Below, in pieces: positions 14,716 through 21,960 of a stretch of DNA of 21,960 nucleotides. Below the pieces are notes generated by a model. The model searched no databases and was not told the DNA's origin. It worked only from the letters and a program-made list of their open reading frames with translations. The stretch is from Bacteroidota bacterium (lineage in GTDB: Bacteria; Bacteroidota; Bacteroidia; Flavobacteriales_D; Crocinitomicaceae). The stretch spans positions 1 through 21,960 of the forward strand of contig SBGS01000253.1 of NCBI GenBank assembly GCA_006226555.1, read 5' to 3'. Position 1 is the first letter of the stretch; the number at the start of each line of letters is the position of its first letter. The position numbers were made by a program, and so were the translations under genes.

Positions 14716-15711
14716 ATGCCTCACATCAAGAATGCATTGTTTCGCTATCGCGTAATTGATTCTTGTTTACGTAACAAATTCAAACCGTATCCTTCGAAGC
14801 AGGATCTGAGGATCGCTTGTGAAGAATCGTTGTTCGGAAGCACCGATGGTCGCCATATCTGTGATTCGACTATAGAAAAGGATATTTTTAACATGCGTAT
14901 GGAGCACGATGCTCCAATTAAATACAGTAAGGCGAATGGTGGGTATTATTATGAAGATCCCGCCTATACCTTAGCCGACATTCCTCTTACAAATGATGAC
15001 ATGCAGGCCATTGAGTTTGCTGCCAAAACACTTTTGCAATTCAAAGACAACGAGCTTTTCAAGCAATTTGGTAGTGCGATCGATAAAATCGCGGACAGGG
15101 TTACGGTCTCAAAAAATGAAAATGCCGAGTCATATGTTCAATTTGAGACAGCCGCATCGTCAGGAGGAAGTGAGTTTCTTAATGATCTGTTGGGCGCGAT
15201 CAAAGAGAAAAAGATCATAGAATTCGATTACGGTAAATTTACCGAAGAGGCATTTAGTGAACGTCGGGTACTTCCTTTGCTGCTTAAACAATATCGAAAC
15301 AGGTGGTATCTCGTTTCTTTTGAGCTCGGCAAGAATGATTACCGAACTTTTGCGCTTGATCGAATTGATGATATCCGTCTTACTTCTGAAATGATGGATC
15401 GCCCGAAAGATTTTGATCCGGATAACTTTTTCAAATATGCAGTAGGTATAACGAGTGGTAATCATTCTCCAGAACGCGTGGTTTTGGTGGCTTCACCACT
15501 TGCGTCTAAGTATATCGATTCACTTCCAATTCACAGTACTCAAAAGGTTCTGAATATGCTGGAGGACGGTTCTTTTCAGTTCGAATTGAAGGTTGTGGTA
15601 ACCGAAGAATTGATTAGAGAAATCCTTTCTTATGGAGGTGCGCTTAAGGTGCTTGAGCCCGAGTCCTTGCGATCTGAAATAATAGGACGTGCTAAGCGAT
15701 TGATGGAATAA
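14716..15711 (+). CDS. WYL-domain transcriptional regulator
   Basis: A 331-residue regulator. Residues ~1-75 look like a winged helix-turn-helix (PYPSKQDLRIACEESLFG, then STIEKDIFNMR) with a wing ending in GGYYYEDP. Residues ~150-240 form the WYL domain: KKIIEFDYG, then RRVLPLLLKQYRNRWYLV with Trp197-Tyr198-Leu199, then TFALDRIDDIRL. The C-terminal WCX-like extension runs to the end. WYL proteins act as regulators whose ligand is a nucleotide or nucleic acid in the cases studied. The gene begins 6 bases after the nucleotidyltransferase-like gene, so the two are probably co-transcribed. The target is unknown; DNA-binding function is inferred from domain order. Confidence 0.88.
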   Translation: MPHIKNALFRYRVIDSCLRNKFKPYPSKQDLRIACEESLFGSTDGRHICDSTIEKDIFNMRMEHDAPIKYSKANGGYYYEDPAYTLADIPLTNDDMQAIEFAAKTLLQFKDNELFKQFGSAIDKIADRVTVSKNENAESYVQFETAASSGGSEFLNDLLGAIKEKKIIEFDYGKFTEEAFSERRVLPLLLKQYRNRWYLVSFELGKNDYRTFALDRIDDIRLTSEMMDRPKDFDPDNFFKYAVGITSGNHSPERVVLVASPLASKYIDSLPIHSTQKVLNMLEDGSFQFELKVVVTEELIREILSYGGALKVLEPESLRSEIIGRAKRLME

Positions 15712-15719
15712 ACTGCTAT

Positions 15720-15751
15720 ATGAGTGTTCCCCCCTCATAATGCTCATTTTT
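15720..15751 (+). terminator. Weak possible terminator after the WYL gene
   Basis: ATGAG (15720-15724) can pair with CTCAT (15743-15747), directly followed by TTTT. A second CTCAT at 15734-15738 offers an alternative partner. The stem is short and the loop long, so termination would be inefficient. Confidence 0.3.
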
Positions 15752-15776
15752 ACTGGATTTTCACCTTAAATTGTAT

Positions 15777-15784
15777 TAAATTTA
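15777..15784 (+). promoter_or_regulatory. Possible -7 box before the secreted protein pair
   Basis: TAAATTTA differs from TAnnTTTG only at the last base and is 20 bases upstream of the ATG at 15805. If used, it would drive both the small secreted protein and the giant protein, as no promoter fits in the single base between them. Confidence 0.35.
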
Positions 15785-15804
15785 CGCAACATACCTGACT
15801 TAAA

Positions 15805-16212
15805 ATGAAGTATTTATTGTTCTCCTTATTCGTAGTGTTTACAACTTTTTTATCTACATCCTTCGCGCAAGAGTGGATTGAATATTATCATGATAATGAA
15901 GTGATCATTGAGGTTGCTGAATGGAATCGTGTTGACCAGAAGTACGGAAAGGACCATCAACAGATCATTTTTCAATACAAGAATCTAACGGACCACGATG
16001 TAACGATCAGCTTTACACGTGAACTTGAATATGAAGAAGGCGGAACTGCAACGCAGGAAGTAATTTACTTCGTTCACCTTGCAGCCAATGAAATGAAGAC
16101 ATACTTTGATCATCCAAAGGATAAAGCATATTATATTTTCAAAAAAGACAACAACGGTTGGATCAATGATAAATTGATAGACTTCAAGATTATTGATCTC
16201 CTAATTGAATGA
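15805..16212 (+). CDS. Small secreted protein of unknown function
   Basis: A 135-residue protein with a clear signal peptide (MKYLLFSLFVVFTTFLSTSFA, cleavage before QEW). The mature ~114 residues alternate hydrophobic and polar positions, as in a small beta-sandwich: VIIEVAEWN, QIIFQYKNLTDHDVTISF, EVIYFVHLAANEMKTYF. There is no cysteine and no lipobox, so it is probably periplasmic or released. It resembles small secreted Bacteroidota proteins with a central F-x-N-x-T strand, but I cannot name a family. The stop TGA at 16210-16212 is one base from the ATG of the giant protein at 16214, implying coupled translation. A role as partner or chaperone of that protein is speculation from position. 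Confidence 0.72.
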   Translation: MKYLLFSLFVVFTTFLSTSFAQEWIEYYHDNEVIIEVAEWNRVDQKYGKDHQQIIFQYKNLTDHDVTISFTRELEYEEGGTATQEVIYFVHLAANEMKTYFDHPKDKAYYIFKKDNNGWINDKLIDFKIIDLLIE

Positions 16213-16213
16213 G

Positions 16214-19200
16214 ATGAAAAAACTCCTATTTCTACTACTACTTACATCAACTCAGATTTTACGCGCACAATGTGAGGTCAATGTTTCGGCCTCTCCTTCT
16301 ACAACAATTGTTTGTGGTGAGAGTGTGACACTGAGTGCATTCGGATCATCCACGGGACAGCTTGTTCTAGATGAAGATTTTAATACTGGAGGTTTTGGTA
16401 CTGGCTGGAGCTCTACTCCGGGGGCAGTTAACTTTTCCAATCCTTGCTCACCGGGAGGTGTAGATGGTACCACGCACGCATGGATGGACAATAATACGTC
16501 TGTTCCTCGAGCATTAACTTCTGCTTCATACAATCTTTCGACAGCAACGGCTGGAGTTACCATTTGTTTCGATATGTTATTTGCAGAGCAAGGAAATGCT
16601 GCTCCATGTGAAGGTCCTGATGAGCCGGATGAAGGTGTTTATCTTCAATATTCAATTGATGGTGGAGCAACCTGGATAGACATTCATTATTTCGATCCGA
16701 ACGGGGGGAATGATCCGCAATTAACGAACTGGAATAACTGGTGTTTTGCCGTTCCTGCTGCGGGAATCACATCAAATACAATGTTTCAGTGGTATCAGGA
16801 GGCAGATTCTGGGGCAGACTACGATCACTGGGGAATTGATAACGTTCAGATCTTTATGAATGATATCAATTCTGAAGTAGAATGGCTGCACGATGGTTAT
16901 TCTTATGGATTGGGGAATCCGGGAGGAGAGAATCCAAATCCGGTTACACCGACATCAACAACAACGTATACTGCTCAGATCACTACAGGAACTGGTCAGG
17001 TATGTACGCAGAATATTGAGATCGTTGTAGTTCCTCCAACCTATGACGTCAATATTACTGCAACACCCGCAACTATCTGTGCAGGAGATTGCGCAGTAAT
17101 TTCAGGGACGGCTCAGATCATCCAGGATCCGGGAGGAATTGAAACGTATGAAAATAATGAGTTTTCACTCGTGGCTTCGGGAAGTGCATCAGTGAATATT
17201 AATGTTCAGGGGATTAATACCAACTCGATTTATGATGGATTGATCCAAAATGTGACGATCAATGGCTTCGATTTTTCCGGTTCGTTCTTTTGTACGAGCT
17301 TTGGCGGATGTGATTGTAACGGTACAAACATTGCTTTCGGACAAACGTGTAACCTGGATGCGAGTGGTTTCACAGTGACACTAACCTCTCCGGGAGGATG
17401 TACGATCATTTTAGCCCCATCTGGAGTTGCAAACGGAAATTACTCCAATACAGTTTTTGTCCCTGTAGGAGGAACTGCTTTTGGACCTGGATTTCCAAAT
17501 GGAGGAACATGGTCTCCTCAGGAATCTTTTTCTAATTTGAATGGTTGTGATCCGAATGGTGTCTGGACATTATCATTTGATGCCCCGGGGCTTGGGCTTG
17601 GGATCGGAACTTTATTTGGCTGGTCTATTACCTTTGATGATCCTCCGATCTATCAGCCTGTTTGTTCAAGTTGGTCGCCGACGGCAGGGTTATCGAATCC
17701 TTCTTCGATAACGACAGATGCCTGTCCGACAACGAGTACGAATTATACGCTTACGGTTACCAATTGTACTCCTGGATGTCCTACCTATGATGAGGTGATC
17801 GCAATAACTGTTGATCCTTGTGGTGGATGTATTCCACCTAACCAAAACATTACACCGGTTTCAGTATGTTCACCTGCAACTGCAGATCTTGGAACAGCGA
17901 TAGGAGCAGGCTCGGATCCTGCAACATTGATTTATTTTGCCAGCCAAACAGATGCTCAGAATAATACCAATCCGATATCAAATCTGGTAGCAACTTCAGG
18001 ATCATATTGGGTAAGAGCTGAAGATCCAACCGATCCGACATGTTTTCAGGTTTATGAAATTGTTGTTACTGTAAGCTCCTTGTCCTATACGGCTTCCGTG
18101 TCGTCCGAAAACTGTGGTGCTGGTGATGGACAGATATCGATTACTGCATCCGCGGGAAGTGGTAATTACACGTATTCAATAAATGGCGGAACTACTTCTC
18201 AGCCGTCCGGAACATTTTCTGGATTGTCAGCGAATTCCTATAATATTTTGGTTACGGATGTAACGACGGGTTGTACGATTACAGGAAGTGAGGTTGTAGG
18301 AAATGTCGGAGGACCAACGATCAACTCTTTGAGTACAGTTGATCCAAGCTGTACGGGAGTTTGTGATGGATCGATCACAGCAAATGTTTCCGGTGGTACA
18401 CCACCATACACTTATCAGTGGTATGATGGAACAGGAACCCCAATTGGTACAAATAGCTCAACGATTACGGGTCTTTGCGCTGGTAGCTTCAGTGTTGAAG
18501 TGAGCGATGCATCTGGAGTTACTACACAATTGTTCTACGATGATTTCGAGTCAGGTGCTTCAGGTTGGACCTTGAATGTTCCTATGGGAATGGAGGGAGC
18601 CGATCCAAATTACTTCGTTGTGAATGACAATGAAGGAGGAGTTGCAGTCGGAGGTTGCGGAATTGCGAATAATGGTGATGCAACATTACACATAACAAGC
18701 GTATTTAATCCAACAGGTGGAGCGGCATACGATGCAGGAGGTTTATGTGGATTCTTTTTCTGTCCGATGACGGATCGTCAGGCTGAAACACCACTAATTA
18801 ATACTGTTGGTCAGACAGGTTTGACATTGAATTTTGACTTTATTGCGAACGGGGACATTCCAAATGATCAGGCTACTGTTTGGTACAATGATGGTGGTGG
18901 ATGGTTTCAATTAGGTACTCCATTGCTTTCGGGAACAGGGGCATGTTTCCCTCAAGGTATTTGGACGGCATTTTCGTCGCCTTTACCAGCTTCTTGCGAG
19001 AATATTCCAAACCTTCAAATAGCCATAAGATGGCAGAACAATGATGATGCCGCAGGAAGTGATCCTTCAGTTGCTATCAATAATATTGAAATAGTAACAA
19101 GTGGTTCTTCCGCGTGTACCGTTTCACAAACAGCTACTTTAACTGACCCCGTACCTGCTGATGCATCTTTTACCCTAACGGATTTCTGTGCAGGAGATGT

Positions 19201-21960
19201 CAATGCAGCGAGTAATATTCTTACTACCGGAGGAACATTTGTATTTAATCCTGCCCCGGGAGATGGATCATCAATTGATCCTGCCACTGGAACAATTTCT
19301 AATGGTGTAGTTGGTACTACATATACCGTACAGTATACGACTCCTGCGCCATGTTCTGTTTCATCAACTCAAACTGTTACTGTAAATGGGTTTACGTATT
19401 CAGCGACTGTAACAGATGAAAACTGTGGTCTAGGTGACGGTGAAATTTCATTAACGACTAATGGTGGTACCGGACCATTTGATTTCTCAATTGACAATGG
19501 TGTTACTTCTCAGACAAGTAGTACATTCACAGGTTTATCAAGTGGCACCTATCAGGTACAGATCACTGACGCGAACAGTTGTTCTGCTTCGGGTAATGAA
19601 GTTGTTGCAAATATTGGAGGTCCTACCATCAGTTCTTTCAATACTACTGACCCTTCATGTGCAGGTATATGTGATGGTTCTGTAACCATCACAGTAACTG
19701 GTGGAGTACCACCTTATACGTATGCATGGACTGATGCCTCGGGTAATCCAATAGGAACTAATTCATCAACACTCTCGAATGTTTGTGCAGGTGATTATTC
19801 AGTCACTGTGACTGACGCAAACGGCGGAGGAACACAGTTAAACACAAACAGTGATTTTGAATCAGGAACAGGGGCTGGATGTGATTGTCCAACAGGATAC
19901 ACTTGTAATAACGATGCCGGTCAGGTTTTCGATGGTGTTCACCCACTTTATGCGGTAGGAAGCCAGGGGTGTGTTACCGGATCAACAAACTATAGCAGTA
20001 GTTTGGGTGCCAATAGCGGAACCGGATATATATACTTCTATGCCGGTGCAGATAACATAAGTTCAGGTTCGTATACTTTTGCTGGCGGAGAAACAGTAGA
20101 GCTGTGTGTATTCTACTCGGGTCCTCAAGGAGCTGGTGCTTCAGGTCAAAATACGGCAAATAGCCATTTCTCATTCGGTGTGGATGGTGTACAAGTGGGA
20201 CCTGATGTTCCAGTCCCAACAAATACGGGTTGGACACAATTCTGTTTTACTGTTACAATGACGGCAGGAAATCATACCTTCCAGATATTGTCAGGAGGAG
20301 CAGCACAATACTCGATTTGGTTTGATGATTTCACGATAACGCAGCAAGGTTCTGGAGGAGGTCCAACTTGTCCGGTATCGGATACTTATACCCTCATCGA
20401 TCCTGCACCGGCAGATCCGTCTTTTGTTGTCACAGATTTCTGTTCAGGGGAACCTAATGGTGCAACAGGTATTGTTACGCCAGGTGGTATTTTTGATTTT
20501 AATCCGAATCCAGCTGATGGTTCAACTATTGATCCGACAACTGGAGAGATCACGAATGGCATCGTAGGGTCTACCTACACGGTCCAGTACACTACCCCAG
20601 GAGCTTGTCCGGTTACTTCGATAAACACTGTTTCAGTGAATGGAATTTCCTATACCGCTGTTATCACGAACGAAAATTGTAACGCTGGTGATGGTGAAAT
20701 AAGTTTGACGGTTAATGGAGGAAGCTCGAACTATGAGTATTCCATCGACAACGGAACGAATACACAGACAACCAGTTTGTTTACCGCTCTGAGTGGAGGA
20801 AGTTTCGATGTACTTATCACAGATCTGACAACGGGTTGTTCGGTAAGTGGAACAGAAATAGTTTTAAATAATGGGGCACCTTCGATTGACCTTGTTAACG
20901 TTACTGATGAATCATGTTTGGGTACTAATGATGGTTCAATTGATGTTGTTACGGTTTCCGGAGGTTCTGGAAATTACAGTTATTCTTGGGATATTGTGCC
21001 TGATCCGGGAACAGCACAGGTTTCCAACCTTGCATCGGGTAACTATACAGTAACGGTTATGGATATCAATACGCTATGTACCACAAGTAGCACATTAACA
21101 GTCAATGCCGGAGCAAATTGCTGTGATCTAGCTGTCGATAATATTTCCACGACAGACATAACGTGTAATGGTGCAGATAATGGAGAATTGACTGCAACGT
21201 ATACCGGTGGTATTGGTTCAGTAACGATCTCAATTGATAATGGTACATACACGGATAATAATACTTCTGGTGTCTTTACTGCGCTGCCTCCGGGTATTTA
21301 TACCGTTGTTTTTGTAGATGCTAATGGTTGTACGGATCAAGATCAGATAACGATCAATGAACCTACGCCGGTTGATTTCGCTCCGACAACTGTAGATGTA
21401 AGTTGTTTCGGTTCAACTGATGGTAGTATTAGCATCTCACCAAGTGGCGGAGCTTCACCATATCAATACAGTATAGATAATGGAGTTGCGTGGTCTGCTT
21501 TACCCGACTTTACAAATTTAGCTGCAGGGAATTACGATATATTGGTTCAGGATAATGCCGGATGTTTATCGGGAGTTCAAACTGTGGCTATCAATGAGCC
21601 AACACAGATCCAGTTAACGGTGAATACCGCAAATGAGTCTTGTTATAACACTTGTGATGGTTCTGTATCATTTGTTCCTTCGGGTGGATCCGGAAGTTAT
21701 CAGTATACAATCAATGGAAGCTCTGTTAGCGCGAATGAGTCTGACTTATGCGGAGGAACGTATAATTATACAGTTTCAGATGACTCTGGTTGTAGTTTAA
21801 ATGGAACATTTGAAGTGATACCTGCTGTTCAGATTACTATTGATGAGCTTATCGTAACAGATGATGACTGTGAGCAAAACTGTGTAGGAATGATCCAGGT
21901 TTCATCAAATGACGCAGCAACATATACCTTAAATGGGGTGACGAATAGTAATGGTTTATT
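16214..21960 (+). CDS. Giant secreted SprB-repeat/Ig-like multidomain protein (3' end outside window)
   Basis: The frame stays open for 1915 codons and leaves the window without a stop. Residues 1-19 form a signal peptide (MKKLLFLLLLTSTQILRA). Then follow: Ig-like host 20-276 interrupted by a jelly-roll-like insert (50-219); Ig-like host ~277-535 interrupted by a P-domain-like insert (302-483); an Ig-like module ~538-620 (IYFASQTDAQNNTNPIS, YWVRAED); and from 623 SprB-type repeats with marks ENC/DPSC, DGSI, GGxxPYxY and C(A/G)GxYxVxVxD. Two SprB pairs each carry a further insert (773-967, 1209-1385) followed by a 92-residue Ig-like module, and then SprB repeats continue to the end. SprB is the T9SS-exported gliding adhesin of Flavobacterium. 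The sorting domain would be at the unseen C-terminus. The adhesin role is inferred. Confidence 0.85.
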   Translation, partial: MKKLLFLLLLTSTQILRAQCEVNVSASPSTTIVCGESVTLSAFGSSTGQLVLDEDFNTGGFGTGWSSTPGAVNFSNPCSPGGVDGTTHAWMDNNTSVPRALTSASYNLSTATAGVTICFDMLFAEQGNAAPCEGPDEPDEGVYLQYSIDGGATWIDIHYFDPNGGNDPQLTNWNNWCFAVPAAGITSNTMFQWYQEADSGADYDHWGIDNVQIFMNDINSEVEWLHDGYSYGLGNPGGENPNPVTPTSTTTYTAQITTGTGQVCTQNIEIVVVPPTYDVNITATPATICAGDCAVISGTAQIIQDPGGIETYENNEFSLVASGSASVNINVQGINTNSIYDGLIQNVTINGFDFSGSFFCTSFGGCDCNGTNIAFGQTCNLDASGFTVTLTSPGGCTIILAPSGVANGNYSNTVFVPVGGTAFGPGFPNGGTWSPQESFSNLNGCDPNGVWTLSFDAPGLGLGIGTLFGWSITFDDPPIYQPVCSSWSPTAGLSNPSSITTDACPTTSTNYTLTVTNCTPGCPTYDEVIAITVDPCGGCIPPNQNITPVSVCSPATADLGTAIGAGSDPATLIYFASQTDAQNNTNPISNLVATSGSYWVRAEDPTDPTCFQVYEIVVTVSSLSYTASVSSENCGAGDGQISITASAGSGNYTYSINGGTTSQPSGTFSGLSANSYNILVTDVTTGCTITGSEVVGNVGGPTINSLSTVDPSCTGVCDGSITANVSGGTPPYTYQWYDGTGTPIGTNSSTITGLCAGSFSVEVSDASGVTTQLFYDDFESGASGWTLNVPMGMEGADPNYFVVNDNEGGVAVGGCGIANNGDATLHITSVFNPTGGAAYDAGGLCGFFFCPMTDRQAETPLINTVGQTGLTLNFDFIANGDIPNDQATVWYNDGGGWFQLGTPLLSGTGACFPQGIWTAFSSPLPASCENIPNLQIAIRWQNNDDAAGSDPSVAINNIEIVTSGSSACTVSQTATLTDPVPADASFTLTDFCAGDVNAASNILTTGGTFVFNPAPGDGSSIDPATGTISNGVVGTTYTVQYTTPAPCSVSSTQTVTVNGFTYSATVTDENCGLGDGEISLTTNGGTGPFDFSIDNGVTSQTSSTFTGLSSGTYQVQITDANSCSASGNEVVANIGGPTISSFNTTDPSCAGICDGSVTITVTGGVPPYTYAWTDASGNPIGTNSSTLSNVCAGDYSVTVTDANGGGTQLNTNSDFESGTGAGCDCPTGYTCNNDAGQVFDGVHPLYAVGSQGCVTGSTNYSSSLGANSGTGYIYFYAGADNISSGSYTFAGGETVELCVFYSGPQGAGASGQNTANSHFSFGVDGVQVGPDVPVPTNTGWTQFCFTVTMTAGNHTFQILSGGAAQYSIWFDDFTITQQGSGGGPTCPVSDTYTLIDPAPADPSFVVTDFCSGEPNGATGIVTPGGIFDFNPNPADGSTIDPTTGEITNGIVGSTYTVQYTTPGACPVTSINTVSVNGISYTAVITNENCNAGDGEISLTVNGGSSNYEYSIDNGTNTQTTSLFTALSGGSFDVLITDLTTGCSVSGTEIVLNNGAPSIDLVNVTDESCLGTNDGSIDVVTVSGGSGNYSYSWDIVPDPGTAQVSNLASGNYTVTVMDINTLCTTSSTLTVNAGANCCDLAVDNISTTDITCNGADNGELTATYTGGIGSVTISIDNGTYTDNNTSGVFTALPPGIYTVVFVDANGCTDQDQITINEPTPVDFAPTTVDVSCFGSTDGSISISPSGGASPYQYSIDNGVAWSALPDFTNLAAGNYDILVQDNAGCLSGVQTVAINEPTQIQLTVNTANESCYNTCDGSVSFVPSGGSGSYQYTINGSSVSANESDLCGGTYNYTVSDDSGCSLNGTFEVIPAVQITIDELIVTDDDCEQNCVGMIQVSSNDAATYTLNGVTNSNGL
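16361..16870 (+). other. Insert 1: jelly-roll-like domain inside an Ig-like domain
   Basis: Residues 50-219 of the giant protein. It opens LVLDEDFNTGGFGTGW and ends ADYDHWGIDNVQIF, the closing strand typical of MAM/reelin-like jelly-roll domains. It splits an Ig-like host between SVTLSAFGSSTGQ and EVEWLHDG. Domain class is judged by eye. Confidence 0.55.
17117..17662 (+). other. Insert 2: P-domain-like segment inside an Ig-like domain
   Basis: Residues 302-483. It includes FTVTLTSPGGCTIILAPSG and LNGCDPNGVWTLSF followed by LFGWSITF, the pattern of a proprotein convertase P domain, with an extra Cys cluster (CTSFGGCDC). It splits a host running ATPATICAGDCAVISGTAQ before and CSSWSPTAGLSNPSSITT after. 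Confidence 0.55.
18080..19390 (+). repeat. Super-repeat copy 1 (SprB pair, insert, Ig-like module)
   Basis: Residues 623-1059, 437 in all: a SprB pair of 150 residues (623-772), insert 3 of 195 residues (773-967), and a 92-residue module (968-1059) with TDPVPADASF, GGTFVFNP and TYTVQYTTPAPC. Aligns with copy 2 at about half of scaffold positions by eye. Confidence 0.75.
18530..19114 (+). other. Insert 3: jelly-roll-like domain inside a SprB repeat
   Basis: Residues 773-967, from LFYDDFESGASGW to NNIEIVTSGSSA. It sits between VSDASGVTTQ and CTVSQTATLTDP. Removing it restores the usual SprB ending D-A-S-G-C. Looks like a MAM-type beta-sandwich with its own cysteines (CGFFFCP). Confidence 0.6.
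19391..20644 (+). repeat. Super-repeat copy 2 (SprB pair, insert, Ig-like module)
   Basis: Residues 1060-1477, 418 in all: a SprB pair of 149 residues (1060-1208), insert 4 of 177 residues (1209-1385), and a module of exactly 92 residues (1386-1477) with IDPAPADPSF, GGIFDFNP and TYTVQYTTPGAC. The scaffold parallels copy 1 closely; the insert does not. Confidence 0.75.
19838..20368 (+). other. Insert 4: different jelly-roll-like domain inside a SprB repeat
   Basis: Residues 1209-1385, opening LNTNSDFESGTGAGCDC and closing YSIWFDDFTITQQ, a carbohydrate-binding-module-like beginning and end. Sits between TVTDANGGGTQ and CPVSDTYTLIDP at the same host position as insert 3. Confidence 0.58.
20645..21121 (+). 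repeat. Third SprB pair, lacking insert and Ig-like module
   Basis: Residues 1478-1636. Begins ISYTAVITNENCNAGDGEIS, aligning with the starts of copies 1 and 2, and continues with DESCLGTNDGSID. The second repeat ends ordinarily (MDINTLCTTSSTLTV) with no inserted domain. Confidence 0.7.
21122..21960 (+). repeat. Tandem SprB repeat array
   Basis: Successive repeats begin at residues 1637, 1718, 1797 and 1872 (nucleotides 21122, 21365, 21602, 21827), spaced 81, 79 and 75 residues. Each has a first Cys (DITC, DVSC, NESC, DDDC) and, in the complete ones, DG/NG-x-(I/L/V), a GG turn and a late G-C. The last is cut by the window edge. Confidence 0.75.

Noticed and set aside
19015..20237. Antisense frames within the giant protein gene (about 87-90 codons)
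   Set aside because: They lie opposite clearly conserved SprB/Ig coding sequence and have no recognisable features.
20645..21960. CRISPR-like or DNA-level tandem repeat at the right end
   Set aside because: The repetition is only at protein level with diverged codons; no identical short repeats or spacers.

Overview
The window looks like chromosome from a Bacteroidota species, probably a marine or freshwater flavobacterium of the Crocinitomicaceae/Cryomorphaceae kind. The evidence is the gene order rpoA-rplQ-carA-eno, promoters with a TAnnTTTG -7 box, few Shine-Dalgarno sites, Cys-Lys-Lys-type lipoproteins, a C-terminal type 9 secretion (T9SS) type-B sorting domain, and SprB-type repeats. 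Placement below phylum is inference.

Layout. 1-944 is the end of the ribosomal protein operon (rpoA alpha-CTD, rplQ), closed by a strong intrinsic terminator. 1027-3446 is a carA-eno unit with its own promoter and a 4-base stop/start overlap. 3566-6157 encodes a secreted glycine-rich, Ig/PKD-like protein with a type-B sorting domain, ended by a UUCG-loop terminator. 6238-8259 is a lone hutU (urocanate hydratase). 8245-11343 on the minus strand is an AddA-type helicase-nuclease whose end overlaps the end of hutU. 11412-13252 is a two-gene lipoprotein unit, MbnP-like plus MbnH-like di-heme peroxidase. 13285-15711 pairs a poorly characterised protein with a nucleotidyltransferase-like motif and a WYL-domain regulator. 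15805-16212 is a small secreted protein, and one base later starts a giant secreted protein that runs open for 1915 codons to the end of the window.

The part most worth attention is the giant protein. It is not a plain SprB-repeat chain. Four times, a beta-sandwich-like domain of about 170-195 residues appears inserted inside an Ig-like or SprB host domain, each time directly after a Gln followed by Leu or Ile. Two successive super-repeats keep nearly identical scaffold lengths (150/149 and 92/92 residues) but carry different inserts. This reads as a scaffold displaying interchangeable domains. No stop, C-terminal sorting signal or complete gene is visible, so its full size is unknown.

There is no intergenic stretch longer than about 120 bases. 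I saw no tRNA, rRNA, CRISPR array, insertion sequence or attachment site.
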